Shown: positions 1 through 9,246 of the stretch, one piece after another
Layout: every line of letters starts with the position of its first letter
Position numbering within the stretch: the stretch's first letter is position 1
Assembly (NCBI GenBank): GCA_003762715.1
Contig: RIBJ01000031.1
Location: 1 to 64,000, forward strand
Length of the DNA: 64,000 nt
Reading direction: 5' to 3'
Source: Muribaculaceae bacterium Isolate-104 (HZI)
GTDB taxonomy: Bacteria; Bacteroidota; Bacteroidia; Bacteroidales; Muribaculaceae
Notes under the pieces: model-generated
What the model was told of the DNA's origin: nothing
Seen by the model: only the letters and a program-made list of their open reading frames with translations
The model's database searches: none
Translations under genes and position numbers: made by a program

Positions 1-224
1 AATTCTTTCCCCCTCGGAAGATGCCTCCCAAGGAGTATATGCGGTATTAGGCGAAATTTCTTCCGGTTATCCCGCTGTAAAGGGTAGGTTGCATACGTGT
101 TACTCACCCGTGCGCCGGTCGCCGGCAGAGTAAGGCAAGCCTCACTCCCCGCTGCCCCTCGACTTGCATGTGTTAAGCCTGTCGCTAGCGTTCATCCTGA
201 GCCAGGATCAAACTCTTCGTTGTT
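1..224 (-). rRNA. rrs: 16S ribosomal RNA, 5' end (partial)
   Basis: The reverse complement carries the universal 27F site (AGAGTTTGATCCTGGCTCAG, plus-strand 197-216). It is followed by the variable V1/V2 region, with the GTGAGTAACACGTATGCAAC stretch typical of Bacteroidales. Transcription runs toward position 1, so only about the first 220 nt of the gene lie in the window. The mature 5' end is placed near 224 by comparison with other 16S genes and could be off by several bases. The V2 sequence looks most like Muribaculaceae, which is an impression and not a computed match. Confidence 0.97.
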
Positions 225-449
225 GTTATCTTTTTCTTTCTTTTTTTCTCTGTTGCTGTCGCTCCAGACTGACAACTCTCACGAAACCTGATTCCAAGCC
301 CGGTTACATTTAAATTAAACGCTTGGCAATTTTGAATTGACAGAGACTTCATACGACAGCCTCAGCTGCCGTCCCTTGTTCTCTTGTACTACTTTGTCTA
401 TTGTAATTATTTCAATGTTCTCTTGCGCCTTTCAGCGCGAAATGTTTTG
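225..449 (-). other. rRNA operon leader
   Basis: This is the stretch between the mature 16S 5' end and the proximal rRNA promoter. It is pyrimidine-rich next to the 16S (plus-strand view) and has no credible gene. It would be transcribed as the pre-16S leader, where antitermination and RNase III processing signals normally lie. I could not assign a specific boxA. Confidence 0.6.
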
Positions 450-481
450 CAAAGTTAGAGAGAATTTTTGAATCTGCCAAA
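450..481 (-). promoter_or_regulatory. Proximal rRNA promoter (P2)
   Basis: On the minus strand the sequence reads TTTG (478-481), exactly 20 bp, then TAACTTTG (450-457). This matches the Bacteroides primary-sigma consensus (TTTG, 19-21 bp, TAnnTTTG). It faces the 16S gene, and transcription would begin near 443. Confidence 0.85.
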
Positions 482-576
482 ACTTTTTGCAAAATATTTT
501 TGTTTTCTCTTTTGAGCCGTGGCTTTTCAAGCCCCGTCGGCGCCGCTGCACCAACTCCGTTTCTCAAAAGCGAGTG

Positions 577-608
577 CAAAGGTAGACACTTTTTCATTAC
601 CCTCCAAA
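577..608 (-). promoter_or_regulatory. Distal rRNA promoter (P1)
   Basis: The minus strand reads TTTG (605-608), 20 bp, then TACCTTTG (577-584). It is a second perfect Bacteroides-type promoter 127 bp upstream of P2 and in the same direction. Tandem promoters are usual for rRNA operons. Confidence 0.8.
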
Positions 609-1287
609 TTTTTCATCATAAAATTTCTGCATTTTAACATTTCAATCCCCTCTTATTTACAAAGCCACCTCCTTATCCAGCAGCTAACGCCCCGTCAATC
701 AGAGCAATAAAGTCACATCTATCGACATGCACAATTTTTCAGCCCTAACTCCTCGCAAATATCTATTTACTCCACAAAAATCTATCAGAGACACCATCCG
801 GAATTGACTTTTCCAAATACAACCTCAACCATCCACTCCACGCAGCAACCACGAAAACTATCAGGCAACAAAGAGAAAGAGACTTCCACCTTATTATATA
901 TAGGGCGCTATATCCATCCTCCCCCCCCCCCAAAAAAAAATGAAGATGCGCTACTTCACAGCAGCGCACCCTCCTCATAACCAAAATTCAAGTATATAAA
1001 TTGTCCAACAAATTACATATAAAATCAGCCCGCCGCACCGCTTGCTGCAACAGGCATAAAATCTACACAAAAAAAATACCGGAGATTTGAGGGACAGAGC
1101 GCACTCTTCGCTGCGACCATCCCTATAATAGTATTTGATAAATGTGTATTTAATACGCCCTGCTTGCGACGGTACAATTCTGTAATGCAAAATTAGCAAC
1201 AAATCGGCACCCCCTCAACTCACCGATGCAAAATAATTATAATATCCTTTAAAACGCGACACACCCTATAAACAGGGGTAACCTGTA
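609..1287. other. Gene-free intergenic region between rrn and the transporter gene
   Basis: About 680 bp without a credible gene. Short open frames here (for example 763-984 and 975-1202, minus) have low-complexity translations and no recognisable start context. The region holds a C11A9 run, a small dyad (ATATAG, 4 nt, CTATAT near 897-912) and an 18-mer at 884-901 that recurs in the rho leader. It separates two divergent transcription units. Confidence 0.6.
921..940. repeat. C11-A9 homopolymer run
   Basis: Eleven C residues (921-931) are followed directly by nine A residues (932-940). A run of this length is prone to slippage and to miscounting in sequencing. It lies roughly 350 bp upstream of the transporter promoter and 310 bp upstream of the distal rRNA promoter, so no gene is disrupted. 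Confidence 0.9.
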
Positions 1288-1319
1288 ATTGCGTAATACA
1301 CTAAATTTACCTATATTTG
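1288..1319 (+). promoter_or_regulatory. Promoter of the SLC13-type transporter gene
   Basis: ATTG (1288-1291), 20 bp, then TATATTTG (1312-1319) fits the Bacteroides promoter pattern. Transcription would begin near 1326, which rules out the upstream TTG at 1317 as start codon and favours the ATG at 1401. Confidence 0.65.
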
Positions 1320-1400
1320 TTGACTCAAACATCCGCCACCCGAAACAGATTCAGCTTTAATGCCCGCTATTTTCTGCCTACCATACCCAACAGCCAGCCC

Positions 1401-3236
1401 ATGTATATAACCATTGCCACCCTCATACTCGCCGCCGCAGGATTCGTTTGGGGCAAACTCAGAGCCGACATTGTTGCACTCATCGCCCTGCTGATACTTA
1501 CAGTATCCGGAATACTCACCACACAAGAAGCCTTATCCGGGTTTTCAAATCCTATTGTCATCATGATGGTGTGGCTATTTGTTGTAGGCGGAGCCATTTT
1601 CAACACCGGGCTTGCCAAAATGCTCGGCACAAGACTTTCACGCCTTGGGGGAGGCAATCCTCTGAGACTGTTTTTGGTTGTGGTTCTGGCAACAGGTCTC
1701 ATAGGCGGCTTTGTCAGCAACACCGGCACTGTAGCCCTCATGCTCCCCATAGTCGTTTCAATGGCCGCCGTATCAGGAGCATCCGCCGCAAGATTCCTCA
1801 TGCCAATAGCCTTCGCATCAAGCATCGGCGGCATGCTCACACTCATAGGCACCCCTCCAAACCTTGTCATAGCGGAAATCTGGGAAGAATATGGAGGAGA
1901 GCCCCTCACCATGTTTACATTTCTGCCGACCGGGCTGATTTGTCTTATTGCCGGCACGATTCTGCTGATACCCTTGAGCAGCTGGCTCACCGGGCGAAAC
2001 AGCAGCAACGCCGGTTCACGCTCATCAAAGTCCCGGTCGCTGACAGAAATTGTCAACGAATACAACCTGAACAGCGACCTGTGGCAGGTAGACGTTCCCC
2101 AAACATCCCCCATCGCCGGACTATCCCTTGGCGCACTGTCACTAAGAGCCGTTTACGGGCTTGACGTACTTGAGCTACGTATTGAAGACGGCAGCGCCTT
2201 GATAAAGAATGTTACACAGGAAGCCCCTACAGCAAACTCGGTCATAGATGCCGGCGCGGTGCTACTCGTAAGAGGACCCGAAAGCAATGTCAGACAATTT
2301 GCCGACGATTACGGACTCAAGTTTCACGACAACGAACACGGCATCAGAAAAAATCTTCATTTTTACGACATAGGACTCGCCGAAATAGTGCTGCTGCCAG
2401 ACTCGGCGATCCTCAAAGAGACCATTGCCGACCTTGACTTCCGCAAACGATTCAATGTCAACATACTTGGAGTCAGTCGCGGAGGAAACTACATCATCAA
2501 CAACCTCGGCTCGGTAGAAGTGCGCAAAGGAGATGTTCTGCTTGTTCAAGGCACATGGAAGGCAATAGGAGAAGTGTCACGCGACACTAAAAACTGGGTC
2601 GTACTCGGTCAGCCCGAAAGCTATGCCTCGGAAGTGACCCTCGACTACAAGGCGCCCATTGCAGCAGCCATAATGCTATGCATGATTGCAGCTCTGGTAT
2701 TCAGCACAATACCCGCAGTGACAATAGTACTCACTGCAGCCGTCGCAATGATTCTCACAGGCTGTTTCCGAAACGTCGGAGAAGCCTACAAAAACATAAA
2801 CTGGGAAAGCATAGTCCTTATAGGAGCAATGATGCCCATGAGCTTCGCACTCGAAAAAACAGGAGTGAGCGAAATGGTAAGCAACTCATTGGTAAACCTC
2901 CTCGGAGGCATAGGTCCCCACTGGCTTATGGCTGGCATATACTTCACCACATCCATACTCACACTGTTCATATCAAACACCGCCACGGCAGTGCTTATGG
3001 CACCGATTGCAGTGCAAAGCGCCGTGGCTTATGGTGTAAGTCCGCTTCCAATGCTGTTTGCCGTGACATTCGGGGCATCTCTGTGCTTCATGTCTCCCTT
3101 CTCCACTCCCCCAAACGCACTGGTTATGCCCGCCGGGCAATACTCCTTTACCGACTATTTGAAAGTCGGAGCGCCGCTTCAGATAATTCTCGGCATCATA
3201 ATGATACTCACAATACCCATTTTCTTCAGCTTCTGA
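1401..3236 (+). CDS. SLC13-family anion permease with central TrkA-C domains
   Basis: Inner-membrane transporter of the SLC13/DASS and ArsB-like superfamily, probably moving an anion such as sulfate, phosphate or a dicarboxylate; the substrate cannot be told from sequence. The 611-residue protein has an N-terminal bundle of hydrophobic segments. Two hydrophilic RCK_C/TrkA-C-type domains follow (about residues 200-400, with VIDAGAVLLVRGPES and RKGDVLLVQG), then a second membrane bundle. The paired SNTGTVALMLP and SNTATAVLMAPIA segments, one per half, are the family's substrate-binding repeats. The start at 1401 is chosen because the frame opens upstream only inside the promoter's -7 box. It stands alone, with rel transcribed from its own promoter downstream. 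Confidence 0.88.
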   Translation: MYITIATLILAAAGFVWGKLRADIVALIALLILTVSGILTTQEALSGFSNPIVIMMVWLFVVGGAIFNTGLAKMLGTRLSRLGGGNPLRLFLVVVLATGLIGGFVSNTGTVALMLPIVVSMAAVSGASAARFLMPIAFASSIGGMLTLIGTPPNLVIAEIWEEYGGEPLTMFTFLPTGLICLIAGTILLIPLSSWLTGRNSSNAGSRSSKSRSLTEIVNEYNLNSDLWQVDVPQTSPIAGLSLGALSLRAVYGLDVLELRIEDGSALIKNVTQEAPTANSVIDAGAVLLVRGPESNVRQFADDYGLKFHDNEHGIRKNLHFYDIGLAEIVLLPDSAILKETIADLDFRKRFNVNILGVSRGGNYIINNLGSVEVRKGDVLLVQGTWKAIGEVSRDTKNWVVLGQPESYASEVTLDYKAPIAAAIMLCMIAALVFSTIPAVTIVLTAAVAMILTGCFRNVGEAYKNINWESIVLIGAMMPMSFALEKTGVSEMVSNSLVNLLGGIGPHWLMAGIYFTTSILTLFISNTATAVLMAPIAVQSAVAYGVSPLPMLFAVTFGASLCFMSPFSTPPNALVMPAGQYSFTDYLKVGAPLQIILGIIMILTIPIFFSF

Positions 3237-3328
3237 CAGCAATTTCGAAGAATTGCCACGACACTTGCACAACCACCGCCTTCCGGACATCACTTTAAAC
3301 CAATGATGCTCTGCAAAACGAAAAAAAT

Positions 3329-3359
3329 TTTGAGAGTTTGCGCGGTTTTCTTAATTTTG
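3329..3359 (+). promoter_or_regulatory. Promoter of the rel/spoT operon
   Basis: TTTG (3329-3332), 19 bp, then TAATTTTG (3352-3359) matches the Bacteroides consensus. It lies 50 bp upstream of the rel start codon and is the only clear promoter seen before the closely packed genes that run to yraN. Confidence 0.75.
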
Positions 3360-3409
3360 TGGGTATAATGCCCGTATAAGCCACACGGTGCGCATCAAGC
3401 CGATACCCT

Positions 3410-5659
3410 ATGGATAATCAAACGTATAATCTTACCCCCGAGCAGGAGGAGCGCCTCATTGAATCTGAATTTCAGGATGTGCTCACTGGCTATCTCAACA
3501 GCAACCACCGCAAAAAAGTCGACATAATAGAAAAAGCCTTCCGGTTCGCAAAAAAAGCCCACGGAGGCATACGCCGCCGTAGCGGAGAGCCTTACATACT
3601 CCACCCCATTGCTGTCGCAAAAATCGCAAGTCAGGAAATAGGGCTCGGCTCTACTTCAATATGCGCCGCGCTGCTGCACGATGTTGTTGAAGACACAGAC
3701 TATACGGTAGAAGACATAGAAAGCCAGTTTGGCAAAAAAATTGCCCAGCTTGTGAGTGGGCTCACAAAAATATCGGGCGGCATTTTCGGCGACCAGGCTT
3801 CAGCTCAGGCAGAAAACTTCAGAAAGCTGCTCCTGACAATGAGCGAGGATATAAGAGTTGTGCTCATTAAAATGGCTGACAGGCTCCATAACATGCGCAC
3901 ACTCGGCAGCATGTCTCCAAACAAGCAATACAAGATTGCAGGAGAAACACTATACATATATGCGCCGCTCGCTCACCGGCTCGGACTGTTTGAAATCAAA
4001 ACCGAGCTGGAAGACCTCAGCTTCAAATACGAACACCCGCAGAGCTACCAGCGCATATCCGCGCTTATCAAAGAGTCGGAAGCCAGACGCTCTGCCGTTT
4101 ACAACGACTTCTCCGCGCCCATAAAAGAACGGCTCGATGCAATGGGGCTGAAGTACGAGGCTCAGTCAAGGCTCAAATCTGTATACTCTATATGGCGGAA
4201 AATGGAAACAAAGCATGTGCCGTTCGAAGAAGTGTACGACCTATACGCCATGCGCATCATATTTGACTGCGACGACCAGACCAAAGAGAAAGAAATATGC
4301 TGGAGCATATACAGCGCCATAACTGATCTGTACCGACTGCATCCCGACCGCACCCGCGACTGGATTTCAACGCCGAAAGCCAACGGCTACCAGGCTCTGC
4401 ACCTGACGGTAATGGGCCCTGACGGCAACTGGATTGAAGTGCAGATTCGGTCAAAACGCATGGACGAGATTGCAGAAAAAGGATTTGCAGCCCATTGGAA
4501 ATACAAAATCGGCGAAAGCGACGAGGAGAGCGAGCTCAACGTATGGCTCAGAACTATAAAAGACATACTCGAAGACCCCAACCCCAATGCCATAGATTTC
4601 CTTGACACCCTGAAGCTAAACCTGTTTGCATCTGAAATTGTAGTATTCACACCGAAAGGCGAACTGATAACCCTGCCAAACCAAAGCACTGTACTTGACG
4701 TGGCGTTCGAGCTACACTCGCAGATAGGCACCAAATGCATAGCCGGCAAAGTAAACCATAAACTCGTGCCGCTGAGCCACCGCCTGCAAAGCGGCGACCA
4801 GGTGGAAGTACTGACATCCCAGTCTCAGAAACCTAAAGAAGAATGGATGTCATTTCTCGCTACAGCAAAAGCCCGCACAAGACTTCGTGCAGCACTGCGC
4901 AAGGAGCATCAGCCGATAATAGACAAAGGGCGACAGATTCTCGCCGACTTTCTCAAAGAGCGCGAAGTCGAGGCTACCAACGAGATTATTACAAAAATGG
5001 TGGCGTTCTACCATGTGCCCAACCGCGAAGCCCTGCACTACAGGCTCGGCACCGGAGAGCTTAGCCTGGACGGATACATAGTGAAGGAATCGCCCAAAAC
5101 AGAAAAATCGCTGCTGTCCAAAATTTTCCGGATAGGACGAAGCAACCGCAAAAACAGCTCTCTGGTTGTTACAACTCCCGCCAAAATCAACACCAAAGAG
5201 ACTTATACCCTCAAATGCACCGACTCAGAGCGTAACTTTATATTTGCCGAATGCTGCCGCCCTATTCCGGGCGACGATGTAATGGGGTTCATCAACGACC
5301 TCGGACAAGTGGAAGTACACACACTCACCTGCCCGAGAGCGCAAGTGCTCAAAGCAGCACACGGCACCCGCATTGTCAGCACCAAATGGGAAGAAGTCCG
5401 GCAGAAATTCATCGCGGAAATACTGATTGAAGGCATTGACCGTCACGGAATCCTTCAGGAACTGACTCAGATGATTTCAAACCACCTCAACATTGACATT
5501 CGCTCTCTTCACATAGACACCGACAAAGAAGTGTTCAGATGCACACTCACCGTCCTTGTAAACGATGCCAGAGTAGTGTCTGACCTCTGCGCAAAAGTCA
5601 AAAAGATAAAAGGCATAACATCAGCATCCAGAGTCGGAGATGAAACCGATGACAATTAA
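3410..5659 (+). CDS. rel: Bifunctional (p)ppGpp synthetase/hydrolase, RelA/SpoT family
   Basis: Makes and degrades the stringent-response alarmone (p)ppGpp in the cytoplasm. The 749-residue protein has the standard long-RSH layout: HD hydrolase domain with the HDxxED signature (H90 to D95), synthetase domain (about 230-350) with STPKANGYQALH and the catalytic EVQIRS segment, TGS domain (about 400-460), and a C-terminal ACT domain (about 675-745). Both catalytic halves keep their core motifs, so I infer a bifunctional enzyme. The synthetase specificity loop reads RLKS (residues 254-257) and not the RxKD usual for bifunctional enzymes. It is the first gene of a tight run to yraN. Confidence 0.95.
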   Translation: MDNQTYNLTPEQEERLIESEFQDVLTGYLNSNHRKKVDIIEKAFRFAKKAHGGIRRRSGEPYILHPIAVAKIASQEIGLGSTSICAALLHDVVEDTDYTVEDIESQFGKKIAQLVSGLTKISGGIFGDQASAQAENFRKLLLTMSEDIRVVLIKMADRLHNMRTLGSMSPNKQYKIAGETLYIYAPLAHRLGLFEIKTELEDLSFKYEHPQSYQRISALIKESEARRSAVYNDFSAPIKERLDAMGLKYEAQSRLKSVYSIWRKMETKHVPFEEVYDLYAMRIIFDCDDQTKEKEICWSIYSAITDLYRLHPDRTRDWISTPKANGYQALHLTVMGPDGNWIEVQIRSKRMDEIAEKGFAAHWKYKIGESDEESELNVWLRTIKDILEDPNPNAIDFLDTLKLNLFASEIVVFTPKGELITLPNQSTVLDVAFELHSQIGTKCIAGKVNHKLVPLSHRLQSGDQVEVLTSQSQKPKEEWMSFLATAKARTRLRAALRKEHQPIIDKGRQILADFLKEREVEATNEIITKMVAFYHVPNREALHYRLGTGELSLDGYIVKESPKTEKSLLSKIFRIGRSNRKNSSLVVTTPAKINTKETYTLKCTDSERNFIFAECCRPIPGDDVMGFINDLGQVEVHTLTCPRAQVLKAAHGTRIVSTKWEEVRQKFIAEILIEGIDRHGILQELTQMISNHLNIDIRSLHIDTDKEVFRCTLTVLVNDARVVSDLCAKVKKIKGITSASRVGDETDDN

Positions 5660-5690
5660 ACGACTACTATCGGCAATAAAACGTTGAAAG

Positions 5691-7766
5691 ATGAAAATAA
5701 TGAGTTCCGCATACGTCCGTTGGTCGATTTTTATATTGGCGACCATACTCATAGTCTATTTCCTGCCACGGAAAAACGGCAGGGAATTTGTCTACGAAAC
5801 AAACCGACCCTGGGCTTTCTCCCTCCTGACCGCTCCTTTTGACATTCCCGTACATCTTGACTCTATACGGGCGACACAAGTACGCGACAGCCTTGAATTG
5901 CGGTTTGAACCGGTATATTTTCGCGACAACAACATCGAAAAAACAGCACTCTCACAATTCTCCGCCCAGCTGAACAGCTCTGAAGAAATCGCACTTTCGC
6001 CGCTTGAACGCAACAGACTCCTCGCTCAGGTGCGCAAAGTCTATGAATCCGGCATAGTGGACGCTGACACTTATTCCCGGATAGCAGCCTCAAGACTCCC
6101 CGGCATAAGAGTCATACACGACAATGTCGCACTATCGGTGCCTACAAACAGATACCGCTCGGCGCGCAAAGCGTACGCATATATCGACAGTGTCATGAAC
6201 GACAGGCGATTCTCCCACGCTATCGGAGTGTGCGGACTCGCCGACATTCTTGTTCCAAACGTAATCATCGACTCGGCTGAGACACGCCGCCTGCACGACG
6301 AAGTGTTGCAAAGAGCAATGGCACCGATTGGCGTGATACAGCAGGGCGAACGAATAATTGACAGAGGCGACATCGTCACACCACAGCTATACACAATACT
6401 GCGCACCTACGAAGACATATCACGCCAGCGGGGAGGCTCGAAATCCGGCGACTACTACCCGGTAATCGGGCAATTGCTGTATGTTGTGCTGCTGCTCGCC
6501 TCCTTGTATGCCTACCTGTATTTCTTCCGACCGGACTACTACCGTTCACGGAGAATCATGCTCATGGTAATGATGGTCATTACCGCAATTGTTTTGTTTG
6601 CCTACGGCATGTCCCGGGCGTTCATTTCCGGAATATACCTTGTGCCGTTTGCCATTCTGCCAATCGTGTTCGTCATCTTTCTTGACACCCGCACAGCTTT
6701 GTTCTCCCACATAGTCACAGTTCTGCTCACAGCATTGTCAGGCACATTCCCTCTTGAATTCATTTTCCTCCAGTTCATGGCGGGGGTCGCTGCCATTGTA
6801 AGCCTGAAAGAACTTACCCGGCGCTCTCAGCTGATACGCACCGCCGCTATTGTTTTCTGCACATACGCACTCGCCTATGTCGCGGTTGAGCTGTTCCATA
6901 CCGGCAGCATAGAAAAACTGTCGCCGAGAATGTTCGGATTTCTCGGAATAAACGCTGTGTTCATCTCATTCGCCTATGTAGCCGTTTTCCTGCTTGAAAA
7001 AATTTTCGGTTTCATATCCAAAGTCACTCTTGTTGAGCTTTCCGACATAAACAACCCCGTGCTCCGCGAACTCTCCGAAGAATGCCCCGGAACCTTCCAG
7101 CACTCCATGGCTGTCAGCAACCTTGCATCGGCTGCCGCCCACCGCGTTGGAGCCAATGTACAGCTTGTTAGAGCAGGCGCCCTGTACCACGACATCGGCA
7201 AAATCGACAACCCCGCGTTCTTTACCGAAAACCAGCACGGAGTCAACCCCCACGATGCACTCGACCCCGTTCAGAGCGCAAGAATTGTAATCGGACACGT
7301 TTCGGACGGCATCAGACGCGCCGAAAAAGCCAAACTTCCCGGCAAGATTCTCGACTTCATTCGCGAGCATCATGGAGCCGGCAAAGCAAAATACTTTTAC
7401 AACACCTGGTGCAACGCTCACCCGGACAGCTCGCCCGACAACTCACTGTTCACATATCCCGGGCCCAACCCCACATCAAAAGAAACATCCATCCTCATGA
7501 TGGCAGATGCCGTAGAAGCTGCCTCCCGAAGCCTCTCTACCCACACCACCGAATCCATTTCCGCTCTTGTGAACAAAATTATCGACTCTCAGGTTGACGA
7601 AGGGTTGCACGATGATTCCCCTCTTTCGTTCCGCGACATCAGAACTATAAAAGAGGTATTCATAGCAAGACTGCGCACCATGTACCATGCACGCATCTCT
7701 TATCCCGAAATCGTGAAAACCTCAGAAGGCTCCTCATCCACTGACTCAAATGGACAACAACAATGA
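5691..7766 (+). CDS. 7TM-HD family phosphohydrolase (PgpH-like)
   Basis: Membrane phosphohydrolase of the 7TMR-HD class, whose characterised members such as Listeria PgpH hydrolyse cyclic di-AMP; the substrate here is inferred from family only. The 691-residue protein has one N-terminal membrane segment, a soluble extracytoplasmic region (about 35-250), about seven membrane helices (about 260-440), and a C-terminal HD domain. The HD domain holds ECPGTFQHSM and, near residue 500, YHDIGKID. It starts 31 bp after rel, and its stop overlaps the next start (ATGA). Next to rel, it suggests grouped control of nucleotide second messengers. The first ATG (5691) is used; 5700 is possible. Confidence 0.9.
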   Translation: MKIMSSAYVRWSIFILATILIVYFLPRKNGREFVYETNRPWAFSLLTAPFDIPVHLDSIRATQVRDSLELRFEPVYFRDNNIEKTALSQFSAQLNSSEEIALSPLERNRLLAQVRKVYESGIVDADTYSRIAASRLPGIRVIHDNVALSVPTNRYRSARKAYAYIDSVMNDRRFSHAIGVCGLADILVPNVIIDSAETRRLHDEVLQRAMAPIGVIQQGERIIDRGDIVTPQLYTILRTYEDISRQRGGSKSGDYYPVIGQLLYVVLLLASLYAYLYFFRPDYYRSRRIMLMVMMVITAIVLFAYGMSRAFISGIYLVPFAILPIVFVIFLDTRTALFSHIVTVLLTALSGTFPLEFIFLQFMAGVAAIVSLKELTRRSQLIRTAAIVFCTYALAYVAVELFHTGSIEKLSPRMFGFLGINAVFISFAYVAVFLLEKIFGFISKVTLVELSDINNPVLRELSEECPGTFQHSMAVSNLASAAAHRVGANVQLVRAGALYHDIGKIDNPAFFTENQHGVNPHDALDPVQSARIVIGHVSDGIRRAEKAKLPGKILDFIREHHGAGKAKYFYNTWCNAHPDSSPDNSLFTYPGPNPTSKETSILMMADAVEAASRSLSTHTTESISALVNKIIDSQVDEGLHDDSPLSFRDIRTIKEVFIARLRTMYHARISYPEIVKTSEGSSSTDSNGQQQ

Positions 7767-8470
7767 TACGACTATACACACTCCTTATAATATCACTGTT
7801 TGCTGCTTCCGCCTTCGCGCAAAGCATAAAACAACAATTCACAATTGAAAAGCCCGACCTCGAAGCTATCAAAGCCGCAACATACGACCGCTCATCACCC
7901 TACTACTACCCCAGGCTGATGAAAGAGTTCCAGCGCAACGACACCCTGATGAAGCTCGACAAGTTCCGACACCTGTATTTCGGCTACATGTTTCAGGAAG
8001 ACTATAACCCATATCGCCCCAAGGCTTTCAAGGGGCCGGTTCCTGACCCTGCTGAAAACCCTGCGCTCACTCGCGCCGAATGCGATTCGGTGATAGCTCT
8101 GTGCGAACGTGCTATCGACGACAACCCTTTCGACCTTCAGAACATGATGCGTCTCATTTCGGCTCTCAGACTCAAAGGAAAAATCAACCTTGCAAACATC
8201 TGGCAGTACAAACTTGACTACATACTAATGGCAATAGCCTCTTCCGGAACCGGTTTTGACGAAGAAAACGCTTGGTACGTCGTTGAGCCTCAACACGAAT
8301 ATGTACTGCTCAGCGTGCTCGGTCTGCGTGCCGTAAACCACCTGTTCTATGCCCCGTACTACGAATACATACAGGTAAACACGCCAAACGACACCGGCGC
8401 CGAAGGATACTACTTCAACATCAAGGCAATCCTTGAAGAATACTACCGCAAATACCCCGAGGAACAATAA
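7763..8470 (+). CDS. Secreted protein, DUF4919-like
   Basis: A 235-residue protein with an N-terminal signal peptide (about residues 1-19, ending SAFAQS), so probably periplasmic or surface-bound. The body is rich in Tyr and charged residues, with segments YFGYMFQEDYNPYRP and LVSALR-type helices that resemble the DUF4919 family of Bacteroidales. I recognise the family from memory only. No function is known. The start codon overlaps the stop of the upstream HD gene by 4 nt, which indicates co-transcription and translational coupling. Confidence 0.7.
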   Translation: MIRLYTLLIISLFAASAFAQSIKQQFTIEKPDLEAIKAATYDRSSPYYYPRLMKEFQRNDTLMKLDKFRHLYFGYMFQEDYNPYRPKAFKGPVPDPAENPALTRAECDSVIALCERAIDDNPFDLQNMMRLISALRLKGKINLANIWQYKLDYILMAIASSGTGFDEENAWYVVEPQHEYVLLSVLGLRAVNHLFYAPYYEYIQVNTPNDTGAEGYYFNIKAILEEYYRKYPEEQ

Positions 8471-8516
8471 CTTCCCCCCGGCGGCATTACCCCACACTGC
8501 AAACATCACGATTCAA

Positions 8517-9242
8517 ATGACTGCTCCTGCTGATACACCCAAAGGAACCCTGTACCTGTTGCCCGTAGCGCTCGGCGACACCGACCTGCACAACGTTTTG
8601 CCCGACATAAACTTCACTATAGTGCGGCAGATTCGCTATTTTGTGGTGGAAAACATCAGAAGTGCCCGGCGGTTTCTGAAAAAATGCGACCGCAGTATCG
8701 ACATAGACTCCCTTACATTTTTCACCCTTGACGAACACACCGACCCGCAGGACATTCCGGCGATGCTCGAACCCGCAGCCCGCGGCTACGACATAGGAGT
8801 GATTTCCGAAGCCGGATGTCCCGCCGTGGCAGATCCCGGTGCCGACCTTGTTGCAATAGCCCAGCAGAAAAACATTAAGGTGATGCCGCTTGTAGGACCG
8901 TCAAGCATTCTTATGGGACTGATGGGTTCCGGATTCAACGGACAGAGCTTCGCTTTCGCAGGATACCTCCCTGTCGACTCCGCTGCCCGCACCGCCGCGC
9001 TCAAAGAAATGGAACGCCGCATTGCACGCGAACACCAGACACAGATTTTCATCGAAACACCATACCGCAACAACCGCCTCATAGAAGAGCTATGCCGGGT
9101 GCTGCCCGACTCGATGCTGCTTTGCGTCGCATCCGACATCACCGGCGAATCGCAGGACATCACCACTCTTCCTATCGCGAAATGGAAAAAGAAATCATTC
9201 GACTACTCCCGTAAACCAACCATTTTCCTCCTCTACCGCTGA
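8517..9242 (+). CDS. SAM-dependent methyltransferase, RsmI/tetrapyrrole-methylase fold
   Basis: A 241-residue protein of the tetrapyrrole (corrin/porphyrin) methylase superfamily, nearest in motif to the RsmI group that 2'-O-methylates C1402 of 16S rRNA. Visible motifs are LYLLPVALGD at the N-terminus, GYDIGVISEAGCPAVADPG (the RsmI-like glycine loop) and VGPSSILMGLMGSG. The Bacteroidetes version differs enough from E. coli RsmI that the rRNA target is inference. The start at 8517 gives the family-length N-terminus and avoids the 38 bp overlap with the upstream gene produced by the start at 8433. It is 4 nt from the next gene. Confidence 0.85.
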   Translation: MTAPADTPKGTLYLLPVALGDTDLHNVLPDINFTIVRQIRYFVVENIRSARRFLKKCDRSIDIDSLTFFTLDEHTDPQDIPAMLEPAARGYDIGVISEAGCPAVADPGADLVAIAQQKNIKVMPLVGPSSILMGLMGSGFNGQSFAFAGYLPVDSAARTAALKEMERRIAREHQTQIFIETPYRNNRLIEELCRVLPDSMLLCVASDITGESQDITTLPIAKWKKKSFDYSRKPTIFLLYR

Positions 9243-9246
9243 CACA

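Noticed and set aside
763-1202. Two minus-strand open frames in the rrn-transporter gap
   Set aside because: Low-complexity translations without motifs or promoter; judged non-coding.
8471-8516. C6 run at 8474-8479 considered as another phase-variable tract
   Set aside because: It lies between stop and start codons, and no frame is changed.
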